Positions 17,865 to 26,834 of a stretch of DNA of 59,878 nucleotides are shown here, piece after piece (position 1 is the stretch's first letter; each line of letters starts with the position of its first letter). The DNA is from Robiginitomaculum sp. GTDB taxonomy: Bacteria > Pseudomonadota > Alphaproteobacteria > Caulobacterales > Maricaulaceae. Location: contig JAESTZ010000057.1 in the NCBI GenBank assembly GCA_016763315.1, positions 1 through 59,878 of the forward strand, in the 5' to 3' direction. The notes below the pieces were generated by a model. The model had not been told where the DNA came from. It made no database searches and was given only the letters and a program-made list of their open reading frames with translations. The position numbers and the translations under genes are program-made.

Positions 17865-19000
17865 TGCTCTGGCAGGTCAAGCAAGGAACGTTTTTCAACA
17901 TCATTTAGAAAGCTTGCATCACTTATTCGTTTCCATAAACTTGCTTGATCTTCTTGTAGTGCCGGAATGTTCTGCTGGCACACCAACAACGAAACATCTG
18001 TACCGAACCAAGCTTGCAACCACACCTCCAACCCTTGCGCGGTTTTTTGCACCAATGGCAATATAGTTTGTCGCCAAAATGCTCGATTGGCTTCTTGGTA
18101 ATTTGAGTAAGTATTATCCCCAGGAATACCCAACAGCATCGGCGGCACACCAAATGCCAGGGCTATTTCACGAGCCGCAGAATGTTGTCCCTTTTGGAAG
18201 TCCATATCAGTTGGACTCAAGGCCATTGGTTTCCAGTCCAGGCCACCTTCAAGCAATACCGGGCGACCAGCATTGGCCTTTCCCTGATGCGATTGCTCCA
18301 GCTCGGTTTTTAAGCGATCAAACTGCTCATCACTTAATCTCTCGCCATTTTGTCCTTGGAAAATTAATGCACCTGATGGACGAGCAGAATTATCCAGCAT
18401 TGCCTTATTCCAGCCGCTACCGGCATTATGAATATCAATCGCACAGGCCGCAGCCTCTACCGGCGACATGCCATAATGATCATTATCAGGGTGGAACAAT
18501 TTAACATGTAATACCGGATTGCGACCACTTACAAAGTCTCTAGGCAAAAGCGTTTTGCGACCAGAAGTGCTGTACTCCCAACCAGATGGCCGACCGGATT
18601 TATCAACCACAACTTTCATCCGATCAGGACGTAATATATGCAACTGAAACGATCCGGATATTTGCTCGCTTAGCTCGAAATATCCGTTCCCTGACAATAA
18701 TAAAAACCCGTACAGGCTTTCAAAAAACTCACCGCCGCTTTGCTCGATATTTGGCGATGACATTAATCCACTTACCTGTGAATTATTACAATTCATCGGT
18801 ACAGAAGCCGCCGCCTCAGAAATCATCCGCACACAGCGGTAAACCACTGCGTTTCGCATGAAGCCTTCGCGGGTTAGGCTTTGATAATTTCTAGGTGTCC
18901 AAACAGCCCCAGCGGCTGCATGAAACGAGATCAGATGCCGCACACTACCAGCCTTTTGTTCCGGTGGTATTGTCGGTTTCTTTAGTCCAAATCCAAACAT
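17861..19000 (-). CDS. g3: GTA portal protein g3 (HK97 family)
   Basis: A 379-residue portal protein that forms the 12-mer ring for DNA entry. Typical blocks: FMRNAVVYRCVRMISEAAAS (about 47-66), the stem region YLFELLSGNGYFEL-like segment, SPVEAAACAIDIHNAGS, and GVPPMLLGIPGDNTYSNYQE, the most conserved portal motif. It follows the terminase gene by 20 nt and overlaps g3.5. Intact and of normal length. Confidence 0.95.
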   Translation of the reverse strand: MFGFGLKKPTIPPEQKAGSVRHLISFHAAAGAVWTPRNYQSLTREGFMRNAVVYRCVRMISEAAASVPMNCNNSQVSGLMSSPNIEQSGGEFFESLYGFLLLSGNGYFELSEQISGSFQLHILRPDRMKVVVDKSGRPSGWEYSTSGRKTLLPRDFVSGRNPVLHVKLFHPDNDHYGMSPVEAAACAIDIHNAGSGWNKAMLDNSARPSGALIFQGQNGERLSDEQFDRLKTELEQSHQGKANAGRPVLLEGGLDWKPMALSPTDMDFQKGQHSAAREIALAFGVPPMLLGIPGDNTYSNYQEANRAFWRQTILPLVQKTAQGLEVWLQAWFGTDVSLLVCQQNIPALQEDQASLWKRISDASFLNDVEKRSLLDLPEQ

Positions 19001-19020
19001 TTAATATTCCTTGTTTGCGG

Positions 19021-20355
19021 TTATAAAATTCGCATTCGCGGCGAGCCACTACCATCAAGCAATAGTGACCAGATCGCCCAAACCAACGCGTCCATTCTAT
19101 CGGGTGAGCGCTTATTACCCTTCGTGCCAAACAGGCACATTTCATCTTCTAGTTCGGCAAAATGCCGCACATGAAACACCATTCCTCGTTCATAAAGTGC
19201 CGCAACCGGCTCGGCTCTGACCCGTTTGCCGCGACTGGCATGAACCAATGAAACCGGCAAAGAATCGTCAGCTAAATGCAGTACTGTCCGCACCATTTCA
19301 CCGCCCTGATTGGCTTCGGCGATAATTTTATCGGCCGAGAAATCATGCCACGCTCGACTAACTTCCTTCGCCCAACCTGTTGGCGATACCCCTTGCACTG
19401 AACGATCCGCCAGCACCCAGCATTCTTTCTGGCCTTCTATTTGCCGAAATCCAGCAGTGACAATACCGCAAGCAGCAGACGACTTTCCGCTGCTGGCCGG
19501 TGGATCCACCGCCACTACAATGCGATCAAATTCATCTGGAGCTGGCTTAATTGCCTGCTCGATCTGCGATCTTGTCCACAACCCACCTTTGGGGTCATCT
19601 ATCAGTTCTCCATCAAGTTCCTGTCGCCCTAAAACCGAGCCGCCATACAAGTCTTCCAGCTGTCCAATAAACCGCTCCGACAGATGCGGATTGTCCCGAG
19701 TTCGCGCCCGTGTCAGCGCTAAACCAGGCTCTGCCAATATTTTTTTCAATGCCTTTAATGGTTTAGGAGTAGTGGTCAGCACCAATTTAGGTGATGATCC
19801 CAAACGCAACCCAAACCGCAACATCGCCAAGCAATGAGCCGGGTCTTTCCAAGCGCAAAACTCATCAGCCCAAGCCGCATCAAATTGCGGCCCTCGTAAA
19901 CCATCAGCATCTTCCGCAGAAAACACTTGGGCAATAGTGCCGTTTTTCCATTTTAGCTGCCGCCTTGAAGTCGAATATTTTGGTCTGTTTCGTGGGTGAC
20001 ATATAGCTTTTAGTCCTGAGTTTCCTTCAATCATTACCTCTCTGGCGTCGTGAATAGTCGGTGCCACCAATGCAATTCGCAAAGGTCGCTTGTTAGATCC
20101 AATTCTTGGTGCTTCGGCTAAACTTCGCACCCATTCGGCACCGGCTCTGGTTTTACCAGAGCCACGACCACCCAACAAAACCCAACTTGACCAATCACCA
20201 ATAGGCGGCAATTGGTCATCACGTGCCCAGAATGGCCAATACCGCAGTATTTTCGCGGCATAACCTTTGGGCAGGTTTTCTAGTGCCCATGACACCTGAT
20301 CGGGATTAAATCGCCGAAGATCGGCCGCACATAATTCTTTGGGTAAAGCTGGCAA
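19021..20355 (-). CDS. g2: GTA large terminase g2
   Basis: A 444-residue packaging ATPase/nuclease. Walker A GGRGSGKTRAG (about 62-72), Walker B/DE motif AAWADEFCAWKD, coupling motif around KLVLTTTPKP, and nuclease acidic site VVAVDPPASS (about 280). The start is probably the TTG at 20355 with AGGA about 8 nt upstream; no ATG lies upstream in frame. The 190 bp upstream to the next gene contain no convincing small terminase g1, which in RcGTA precedes g2. Only a 20-codon GTG frame (20397-20459) is open there. g1 may be elsewhere or lost. Confidence 0.94.
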   Translation of the reverse strand: MPALPKELCAADLRRFNPDQVSWALENLPKGYAAKILRYWPFWARDDQLPPIGDWSSWVLLGGRGSGKTRAGAEWVRSLAEAPRIGSNKRPLRIALVAPTIHDAREVMIEGNSGLKAICHPRNRPKYSTSRRQLKWKNGTIAQVFSAEDADGLRGPQFDAAWADEFCAWKDPAHCLAMLRFGLRLGSSPKLVLTTTPKPLKALKKILAEPGLALTRARTRDNPHLSERFIGQLEDLYGGSVLGRQELDGELIDDPKGGLWTRSQIEQAIKPAPDEFDRIVVAVDPPASSGKSSAACGIVTAGFRQIEGQKECWVLADRSVQGVSPTGWAKEVSRAWHDFSADKIIAEANQGGEMVRTVLHLADDSLPVSLVHASRGKRVRAEPVAALYERGMVFHVRHFAELEDEMCLFGTKGNKRSPDRMDALVWAIWSLLLDGSGSPRMRIL

Positions 20356-20545
20356 GAGAACAATCCTGTCCGTGCCAGCCCTTGCACTCGTAAAAACTAA
20401 TTAAGAATTTCGGTTAGCCCTTTTATGGACTGTGCAACAATATAGCCGATCAGCTTCACGGTAGGATTAGTTTCTATATTTTCTTTATAACAAGCTGATA
20501 TAATTGAGAAATATATCTATAGGTTTGCTTGTTTTTCTATAGTTA

Positions 20546-20995
20546 TCACCTTCGACGTTCGCCCGGCCAGTTTACAAGATGATCTTCAAGATCCTCAAAT
20601 CGCACACTGGTCTCGCAAATTGAACGATCCTGCACTGACATTCCGGCCAGATGTATAGTGTTCCTGTCACCACTAATCAGATAGTGCCAATCAAATAACG
20701 GCTTACCCTCGGCGATCAAACGATAGGCACAGGTATCAGGCATCCAATGCAATTTGGCCACATTGTCAGGCGACAAGGTTACACAATCAGGTACGTTTTC
20801 ATTGCGGTTTGGATAATCATAACAATTGCAATTTGTTCGATCAAACAACTTACAGGCAACATTAGTTGTATGAATAATCCCAGTATCTTCATCTTCAAGG
20901 CGGATCATGCAGCATTTACCACAGCCATCGCAAAGCGATTCCCATTGTTTTTTCGTCCAAGAGGACATTTTAGTTTTTTTCCAAAACTCTTCCAT
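20546..20995 (-). CDS. UPF0260 (YcgN-type) cysteine-cluster protein
   Basis: A 149-residue protein of the YcgN/UPF0260 family (YkgJ-like zinc- or iron-chelating cluster). The family signature CDGCGKCCMIRLED lies at about residues 23-36, followed by TNVACKLFDRTNCNCYDYPNR and DCVTLSPDNV with the other conserved cysteines, then MPDTCAYRL. Length is normal. Biochemical role is unknown. Same strand as the GTA cluster downstream, but separated by 190 bp. Confidence 0.92.
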   Translation of the reverse strand: MEEFWKKTKMSSWTKKQWESLCDGCGKCCMIRLEDEDTGIIHTTNVACKLFDRTNCNCYDYPNRNENVPDCVTLSPDNVAKLHWMPDTCAYRLIAEGKPLFDWHYLISGDRNTIHLAGMSVQDRSICETSVRFEDLEDHLVNWPGERRR

Positions 20996-21058
20996 GTTTC
21001 AAGCTTTTACTTACTGAATTTAATGTTTGCTAGTCTATTCGACATTGAAATTACCATC

Positions 21059-21154
21059 TATACTCAAATTGAACGATGTTTTGAGTATAAATTTCTTTAG
21101 TGATCCATCAACTTATCCAAAAACCGGTACCCATTTTTGGGTCGATGGAGTATA
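21059..21154 (+). repeat. Two-module inverted-repeat element, copy A (short loop)
   Basis: The first of three related intergenic elements (others at 32482-32702 and 48561-48710). Module 1 is a perfect 10-bp hairpin, TATACTCAAA and TTTGAGTATA, with an 11-nt loop containing GAACGATG. Module 2 is CCATC-N7-CCAAAAA pairing with TTTTTGG-N3-GATGG around a 10-nt loop that includes GGTACC. The right end GAGTATA could also pair with the left end TATACTC, so an alternative closed fold exists. It lies in the divergent gap before the penicillin-binding protein gene. Confidence 0.7.
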
Positions 21155-21163
21155 ACAAAAGTG

Positions 21164-23116
21164 ATGAAACCTTTTCGTGCCGACATATTGCATCAAGATG
21201 ATCTACATCAAAGCAAAAATCGTGCAAAATGGTTATGGGCAATAATAGCGGCTTTGCTAATAATAACTTCTGGTGGATTGATAGCTCAGAGATATTTCTT
21301 TGATAATATTCCAGAATTGCCACAAGAAATTGATACTCTTTGGTCTGTAGGCAAACAACGATCATTTGTATTACTTGATATGAATGGCGAAATATTGGCA
21401 AGACGCGGCCCCCGATACGGACAGGTTATTATGGCCAAGGATATGCCAAAGCAACTACTACAAGCGTTTATATCTATCGAGGATCAACGGTTTTACCAAC
21501 ATCATGGTGTAGATGAAAAAGGAATTTTTCGAGCCATAATCTCTAATTTACGTGCCGGTGAAACAGCGCAAGGCGGCTCAACCATTACCCAACAACTTGT
21601 CAAGAGACTATTGCTGACACCTGATCGGACTTTAAAACGTAAATTTCAAGAAATGCTTCTCGCTAGAAAGCTGGAAGAACGCCTAAGCAAAAATGAAATT
21701 CTTAGCCTATATTTGAACCGTATCTATCTAGGTAATCGATCGTATGGGGTTGTTGCGGCATCGAAACGTTATTTTAACAAGCCTTTGGGCAAGTTAAGTT
21801 TATCGGAAATGGCAATGTTAGCCGGTTTACCAAAAGCCCCGTCAAAATACGCACCGCACCTTAACCTTGAATTAGCCCAAAAAAGAACGACCTTGGTATT
21901 ACAGGCCATGCGAGCCCAAGGATATATCACAGATGCCCAACTGCAAACGTCACTGCTTGCTCCAGCGATACCAGTGCCAGTAATAAACGAGCCAGATCAT
22001 GGCTACATTTTTGATTTCGCAGTCGAAAGATCGATAAAACTCACTGGCGGACGGATCCCAGACTTGGTGATAAAAACTACCATCAACCCGACATTACAAG
22101 CAGCAGCAGAAAACAGTATAGAGACAAAAATTAATCAGGTTGGAGCGAATTACAATCTAAGTCAGGGGGCATTGATAACGATTGACCCCACCGGTGCTGT
22201 TCGGGCGTTAGTTGGCGGGGCTTCATACCAACAAAGTCAATTCAATCGCGCCATTAGTGCCAAGCGACAACCGGGGTCTGCATTTAAGACTTTTGTATAT
22301 GCCGCAGCATTAGAAGCCGGATTCGTACCCTCTAGCATACGGCGTGACGAACCAATAGAAATTGCTGGTTGGTCGCCGGGAAATTACGAAGAAAACTATC
22401 GCGGACGAGTTACAATTCGTGAAGCATTTAGACGATCAATCAACACGGTATCAGCGCAAATAACCAATGACATTGGCGCTGATAAGGTTGCAAACTTGGC
22501 AAAACGATTTGGAATATCCACACCATTGCAACCATTACCCTCGATCGCTCTAGGCGCACAAGAAGTAACGCTTTGGGACTTAACACAAGCTATTGCGGTT
22601 TTCAGAAATGATGGCTCTTTGCAAGAAAACTATTTGATAGAAGAAATTTCCACATCTTCGGGGAAAGTACTCTTCACACGTCCGCAAACCAACCCACAAC
22701 AAGTTTTTAAATATGAATATGCGCAGTCCATGACCAGCATGATGCAAGAAGTAGTATTGTATGGAACCGGACGCAAAGCACAACTCAATGGCCGCCAAGT
22801 GGCCGGAAAAACAGGCACTTCTCAGCAATGGCGTGATGCATGGTTTATCGGCTTCACCGCCCAACTGACCACCGGTGTCTGGCTCGGTAATGATGACAAC
22901 ACTTCAATGAAAAAGGTCACAGGAGGAGGCTTTCCCGCCGATATATGGAAAGGCTTTATGCAAACAGCACATAAAGGAGTTAGCAGCAGACCCCTAAGCA
23001 CCCTGCCGCCACAGATTTTATCGGAAGCAGATGAGGGGTTGGCAACATTTTACAATGAGTTAACTGCCAAGTTTGAGAATATGGCAACTATATCTGCTGA
23101 AAAGCAATCACGTTGA
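21164..23116 (+). CDS. Class A penicillin-binding protein (PBP1A-type transglycosylase/transpeptidase)
   Basis: A 650-residue bifunctional peptidoglycan synthase. Cytoplasmic N-terminus, one membrane anchor (about 23-42), GT51 transglycosylase domain with EDQRFYQHHGVD and GGSTITQQLVK, and a transpeptidase domain with SxxK (PGSAFKTF), SxN (RSINTVSAQ) and KTGTS (VAGKTGTSQQWRDAW). All catalytic motifs are present. The ATG at 21164 is preceded by a GTG one codon earlier; ribosome site is weak. Compact size (about 650 rather than 850 residues) resembles the shorter PBP1A/2C-type enzymes of alphaproteobacteria. Repeat element A ends ten bases before the start. Confidence 0.94.
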   Translation: MKPFRADILHQDDLHQSKNRAKWLWAIIAALLIITSGGLIAQRYFFDNIPELPQEIDTLWSVGKQRSFVLLDMNGEILARRGPRYGQVIMAKDMPKQLLQAFISIEDQRFYQHHGVDEKGIFRAIISNLRAGETAQGGSTITQQLVKRLLLTPDRTLKRKFQEMLLARKLEERLSKNEILSLYLNRIYLGNRSYGVVAASKRYFNKPLGKLSLSEMAMLAGLPKAPSKYAPHLNLELAQKRTTLVLQAMRAQGYITDAQLQTSLLAPAIPVPVINEPDHGYIFDFAVERSIKLTGGRIPDLVIKTTINPTLQAAAENSIETKINQVGANYNLSQGALITIDPTGAVRALVGGASYQQSQFNRAISAKRQPGSAFKTFVYAAALEAGFVPSSIRRDEPIEIAGWSPGNYEENYRGRVTIREAFRRSINTVSAQITNDIGADKVANLAKRFGISTPLQPLPSIALGAQEVTLWDLTQAIAVFRNDGSLQENYLIEEISTSSGKVLFTRPQTNPQQVFKYEYAQSMTSMMQEVVLYGTGRKAQLNGRQVAGKTGTSQQWRDAWFIGFTAQLTTGVWLGNDDNTSMKKVTGGGFPADIWKGFMQTAHKGVSSRPLSTLPPQILSEADEGLATFYNELTAKFENMATISAEKQSR

Positions 23117-23169
23117 TTGTTTTTTAAGGGCTTTATTGGAATATCTATAATATTATTGGAGATATTTTA

Positions 23170-23703
23170 ATGGCTCGTTTTAGTCTGGCTTCAGGCATTT
23201 TGGTCGTATTGCTATTGGCTGCACCGGCTGTTCACGCGCAAATGCGCGAATATAATACTGAACGATCCGGAGCCACCTATCAGCGGGTTTCAGTTGGACA
23301 AGACGGCGCGGGTTCTTGTTGGGCACGGTGCGCGGCTGATCCGCAATGCAAGGCATGGACATGGCAACGCCCGGGAATTGCTGGCTCACAAGGAATGTGC
23401 TTGCTTAAAACGGCGGTTACCACCGCAAGATACAGCCCTTGTTGTGTATCAGGTATTTCCAGCAGGTTGGAGCAACAAATAGAGCTGGCTCTACAAAAAA
23501 CTTCTGCCAATTCACCAATAGAAGATCAAAACAACATGTCAGCCACAGCCCCAATACCTGTAGGCGTTACAGCAAAGCCGAGAGTTAACAAGGTCACACG
23601 GCACTCATTACCTCCTCCTATATCTGTAAGGCACACGGTTAATAAAATAACGCCACCAATTACTAACAACACTACCTCCGACACACAACTAAGAGGAGAA
23701 TGA
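23170..23703 (+). CDS. Exported PAN/Apple-domain protein
   Basis: A 177-residue secreted protein. Signal peptide 1-24 (cleavage after VHA), then one PAN/Apple domain (about 25-100) with the cysteines CWARCAADPQCKAWTW, CLLK and CC that form the disulfide core, followed by a low-complexity Thr/Pro-rich tail. PAN domains bind carbohydrate or protein ligands; alphaproteobacteria carry several such secreted proteins. Ribosome site GGAG 9 nt upstream. It follows the penicillin-binding protein by about 50 nt and precedes the DUF2336 gene by 9 nt, so co-transcription is likely. Confidence 0.85.
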   Translation: MARFSLASGILVVLLLAAPAVHAQMREYNTERSGATYQRVSVGQDGAGSCWARCAADPQCKAWTWQRPGIAGSQGMCLLKTAVTTARYSPCCVSGISSRLEQQIELALQKTSANSPIEDQNNMSATAPIPVGVTAKPRVNKVTRHSLPPPISVRHTVNKITPPITNNTTSDTQLRGE

Positions 23704-23712
23704 GAACAATAA

Positions 23713-24810
23713 ATGAGTGCAACATCTTCACTAATAAAACTTACTGAGCTGGCCAGCGAAACCTCTTCTGAGCGGCGACGAGAATTACTGCGCGATGTTA
23801 CTGATTTGTATTTCGCCAACCAAAACACCTGCTCAAGTATCGAAAATGAACATTTCGATGAAATTCTATGCCGTGTTACCAGCGAGATGCAAAAAGAAGT
23901 CCGCAAAGAAATGGCTTTACAGTTTGCGAGCAAACCTAAAGCTCCATTACAACTATTGCGCCAGTTAGCCAGTGATGAGATTGATATCGCTGAGCCAGTT
24001 TTGGCTAACTCTCCGATACTACAGGATCGACACCTGCAAGAAATTATTACCACCGGTAAGCAACAACATATGCAGGTGATCTCGACCAGAGAAACATTAA
24101 GCGCCGAAGTAACCAGCGATCTAGTGGATCACGCCAATGACAAAACCTTGGTAACATTGGCTAATAATCGCGGTGCTAGATTTAACCGGCAATCAATGCA
24201 AAAAATGGTTTCAAGATCAGAAACCGTTACCGCACTACAAGCACCATTAGTTGAACACCAAGATCTTCCAGCTGACCTGATGAACGAAATGTATCTGTTT
24301 GCAGAAAAAACTGTACGAGAAAGAATACTCAGCCGCAATCAGGAAATAGACCCAAAAGTATTGGAAGAAGCATTAGCAAAAGTAAAAACAAAAACCATAG
24401 AAAAGCCCCAAGAACTACCAGAAGGTTATCAAAAAGCCTGTTTCTTCATAGACGGACTGCATGCAAAAGGAAAATTAGATGGTGCGGGATTAATCAAATT
24501 TGAACGAGCCGGCGAAAGGTTGTCATTTACGCTCGGCTTGGCAAAACTAGCCAATGTTGATTATGGAACTATTGACAGGGTTTTACAACGTGATGACGTT
24601 GATGCACTGGCTTTGATCTGCCGTGGTGTTGGATTTGATACAGCAATGTTTGTGACAATTACACTTCTTGTTAGCCGAAATGCCAATAAAAACACGGGAA
24701 TTGCAGGGGATCTTCGGGAGCTATACATATCAATCCCAGAAGACGCCGCAAAGCGAACATTACGTTTCTGGCAAATGCGGCAAAAACTAGAAACAGGTCA
24801 AGCGGCATAA
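23713..24810 (+). CDS. DUF2336 family protein
   Basis: A 365-residue cytoplasmic helical protein of the alphaproteobacterial DUF2336 family. The HEAT-like central repeats are visible (LLRQLASDEIDIAEPVLANS, VSRSETVTALQAPLVEHQDL). No catalytic motif is recognisable and the function is not established. The C-terminal part (about 240-350) contains the family's second conserved block (FFIDGLHAKGKLDGAGLIKF). It follows the PAN gene closely and ends shortly before the rpsD promoter region. Confidence 0.85.
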   Translation: MSATSSLIKLTELASETSSERRRELLRDVTDLYFANQNTCSSIENEHFDEILCRVTSEMQKEVRKEMALQFASKPKAPLQLLRQLASDEIDIAEPVLANSPILQDRHLQEIITTGKQQHMQVISTRETLSAEVTSDLVDHANDKTLVTLANNRGARFNRQSMQKMVSRSETVTALQAPLVEHQDLPADLMNEMYLFAEKTVRERILSRNQEIDPKVLEEALAKVKTKTIEKPQELPEGYQKACFFIDGLHAKGKLDGAGLIKFERAGERLSFTLGLAKLANVDYGTIDRVLQRDDVDALALICRGVGFDTAMFVTITLLVSRNANKNTGIAGDLRELYISIPEDAAKRTLRFWQMRQKLETGQAA

Positions 24811-24814
24811 GTGC

Positions 24815-24842
24815 TTGACAGTTCCGCTTTCATCGCTAAATT
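24815..24842 (+). promoter_or_regulatory. Probable sigma70 promoter for rpsD
   Basis: TTGACA at 24815-24820 is a perfect -35 box, followed by TAAATT at 24837-24842 after a 16-nt spacer. The leader to the rpsD ATG would be about 115 nt. In many bacteria S4 represses its own operon by binding such leaders, but no specific S4 target is recognised here. Confidence 0.5.
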
Positions 24843-24966
24843 CCGCCAAACTTCTGGGAAAGCTCGTCTTTAACAGGAAATTACGGGTTGTCGCAAAACC
24901 GCCGTTGTAATCGCTGTCCAAATTATTCGGATTGCCGGTTTGTGTCATGAAGAAAGAGGCATGAAT

Positions 24967-25581
24967 ATGACCAAACGTCATAGCCAGAAATACAAAATTG
25001 ACCGCCGCATGGGTGAAAACATCTGGGGTCGTCCAAAAAGTCCAGTTAACAAAAGATCTTATGGCCCCGGTGAGCACGGCCAACGCCGTAAAGGTAAAAC
25101 CTCTGATTTTGGTTTGCAGTTACGAGCTAAACAAAAACTAAAAGGGTATTACGGCAATATCACTGAAAAGCAGTTCCGCCGTATTTATTCCGATGCTCAA
25201 CGCTTTAAAGGCAATACAGCCGAGAACCTAATTGGTTTATTAGAATCACGCCTCGATACCATGGTATATCGCGCCAAATTCGTACCAACTGTTTTTGCAG
25301 CACGGCAATTTGTCAATCACGGACATGTCACAGTCAATGGCCGCAAAGTTAATATTCCTAGTTACCGCTGTAAAGTTGGTGATGTTATTCAAATTCGCGA
25401 GAAGTCACGCTCAATGGCTTTAGTGCTTGAGGCTCTTGAAAGCCCTGAGCGGGATCTGCCTGATTATGTAGAAGTTGAAGGCAAATCTATGAGCGCCACT
25501 TATTTGCGTGTTCCAGAATTTGCTGATGTACCGTATCCGGTACGTATGGAACCAAACTTGGTTATCGAATTTTATTCATAA
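24967..25581 (+). CDS. rpsD: Small ribosomal subunit protein S4
   Basis: A 204-residue primary-binding protein of the 30S subunit. It begins [20 protein letters not shown] and shows the alphaproteobacterial [19 protein letters not shown] block. The S4 RNA-binding domain follows ([20 protein letters not shown], then [18 protein letters not shown]). I chose the ATG at 24967 since GAGG lies 7 nt upstream and S4 proteins start just before KR. Two upstream in-frame starts are less likely. Single-gene unit with a strong intrinsic terminator. Confidence 0.97.
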   Translation: MTKRHSQKYKIDRRMGENIWGRPKSPVNKRSYGPGEHGQRRKGKTSDFGLQLRAKQKLKGYYGNITEKQFRRIYSDAQRFKGNTAENLIGLLESRLDTMVYRAKFVPTVFAARQFVNHGHVTVNGRKVNIPSYRCKVGDVIQIREKSRSMALVLEALESPERDLPDYVEVEGKSMSATYLRVPEFADVPYPVRMEPNLVIEFYS

Positions 25582-25602
25582 AACCTGTTTGAAACCGATA
25601 CG

Positions 25603-25628
25603 AAAAAGGCCGCAAATGCGGCCTTTTT
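25603..25628. terminator. Bidirectional intrinsic terminator between rpsD and grxD
   Basis: AAAAAGGCCGC and GCGGCCTTTTT form a perfect 11-bp stem with a 4-nt loop, and T-runs exist on both strands. It lies 21 nt after the rpsD stop and 19 nt before the end of the convergent glutaredoxin gene, so it can serve both. Confidence 0.9.
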
Positions 25629-25647
25629 TTATTGCTAAATAAAATTC

Positions 25648-25983
25648 CTAATTAGCGATTTTTACGCCTTTTTCCTGCAATAAAGTTTTTAACTCACCGC
25701 TTTCGTACATTTCACGCATGATATCACTGCCGCCAACCAATTCGCCTTTGACATAAAGTTGTGGAATAGTCGGCCATTTAGCAAACTCCTTAATACCTTC
25801 ACGCACAGCCATATCTTCAAGCACGTTTACCGAATTAAACTCCACACCAATCACATCAAGAATTTTTGTGGCCAAAGATGAAAAACCACATTGTGGAAAC
25901 ACCGGACTACCCTTCATATACAAAACAACATCGTCTGCTTCTAAAGTCGATTTAATATGATCGAATATTGCTTGATCAGTCAT
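25648..25983 (-). CDS. grxD: Monothiol glutaredoxin (Grx4/GrxD family)
   Basis: A 111-residue monothiol glutaredoxin that binds a [2Fe-2S] cluster with glutathione and passes it to iron-sulfur targets. The CGFS active site is intact within MKGSPVFPQCGFSS (about 24-37), followed by WPTIPQLYVKGELVGGSDI for glutathione binding. Ribosome site AAAGG. A BolA partner is encoded nearby on the same strand (26835-27065), with an aldo-keto reductase between them, consistent with a functional BolA-Grx pair. Confidence 0.96.
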   Translation of the reverse strand: MTDQAIFDHIKSTLEADDVVLYMKGSPVFPQCGFSSLATKILDVIGVEFNSVNVLEDMAVREGIKEFAKWPTIPQLYVKGELVGGSDIMREMYESGELKTLLQEKGVKIAN

Positions 25984-26019
25984 AATAGTTACCTTTCAGG
26001 GATTTATTGTACAACGCAC

Positions 26020-26832
26020 TTAGGGAGTGTCCTTGCGTTCGTCAAGGCAGTCTAGCCATTCTTGCAGGTGTTCTTTTTTGGTAGTAGAGCTTAATACCAT
26101 ATCGATTTGTTCAAACTCCAACGCCTGCTTTAATACTGTCATTGTTGATTGCGCTTTTTGAACCTGCCCTCCCCGACGTAAATATCTAGCCATGTGCCAC
26201 AAATCAGCAGGACTAATAGACAACTTCCACGGACTTCTGGTATGCGCAAGCATTTCAATACCGATCACTTGCAGGCCGGCTTTTCTGGCAGCAACAGCAC
26301 GATCAAGGTTGTTAGCCAATTGGTTAGGCCCCATTGCCAACATCACCATATCAAATGAGCGTCTATCAGCAATAACAATATCAAGTATCCTTCCCTGCCC
26401 CGCAATACCAAGTTTCAAAAATAAGCCTTGTGAGCGTAAATCTGCCAATGCCGACATTAATTCCTGATTTAACTCCATGGAGGCAATTCCGTGCAGAAAG
26501 AAACAATCCACATGGTCTGTTTGTAACCGCTCCAGCGAACGATGCAGACTGTTTGAAATATTAGTTGGCGAAAAATCTCTTTTGCCTTGTTCTGTCAAAC
26601 CAGCCTTAGTGGAGACAAACATATTTTTTCGTTGAGTTCTGGCAATTACCCTACCCAATCGCTGCTCTGCACGACCTGAACCATAAGAAGGACCCGTATC
26701 AAAAAACCGGATACCACCACCTAATGCTTGTTCAATCAAACTCTCGGTATGCGCCGAAGAAACAACAGGTGAAGCAAGCGGCCCGGCAACCCCAAAACCC
26801 AACTGCCCCATATCTAATGATTTGTCGGTCAA
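26020..26832 (-). CDS. Aldo/keto reductase
   Basis: A 270-residue NADPH-dependent oxidoreductase with a TIM barrel. The catalytic tetrad is visible: D (FDTGPSYGSG, with the following Y), K (VSTKAG) and H (FFLHG). SGRAEQRLG and the LERLQTDHVDCFFLH block are typical. Start is a TTG at 26832 in the track of the reading frame, or an ATG seven codons later; neither has a good ribosome site. It is inserted between bolA and grxD and transcribed with them. Substrate unknown. Confidence 0.9.
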   Translation of the reverse strand: MTDKSLDMGQLGFGVAGPLASPVVSSAHTESLIEQALGGGIRFFDTGPSYGSGRAEQRLGRVIARTQRKNMFVSTKAGLTEQGKRDFSPTNISNSLHRSLERLQTDHVDCFFLHGIASMELNQELMSALADLRSQGLFLKLGIAGQGRILDIVIADRRSFDMVMLAMGPNQLANNLDRAVAARKAGLQVIGIEMLAHTRSPWKLSISPADLWHMARYLRRGGQVQKAQSTMTVLKQALEFEQIDMVLSSTTKKEHLQEWLDCLDERKDTP

Positions 26833-26834
26833 AA

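Noticed and set aside
8000-20000. Plus-strand open frames of 60-170 codons across the GTA region
   Set aside because: They are antisense to strongly conserved GTA genes, lack ribosome sites and do not resemble known proteins.
20397-20459. Short GTG-started frame upstream of GTA g2, possibly a g1 remnant
   Set aside because: Only 20 codons, no ribosome site, and no resemblance to known small terminases that I can see.
21131-21160. Promoter with TTGGGT and TATAAC at the right end of repeat copy A
   Set aside because: The spacing of about 10 nt is far too short for a sigma70 promoter.
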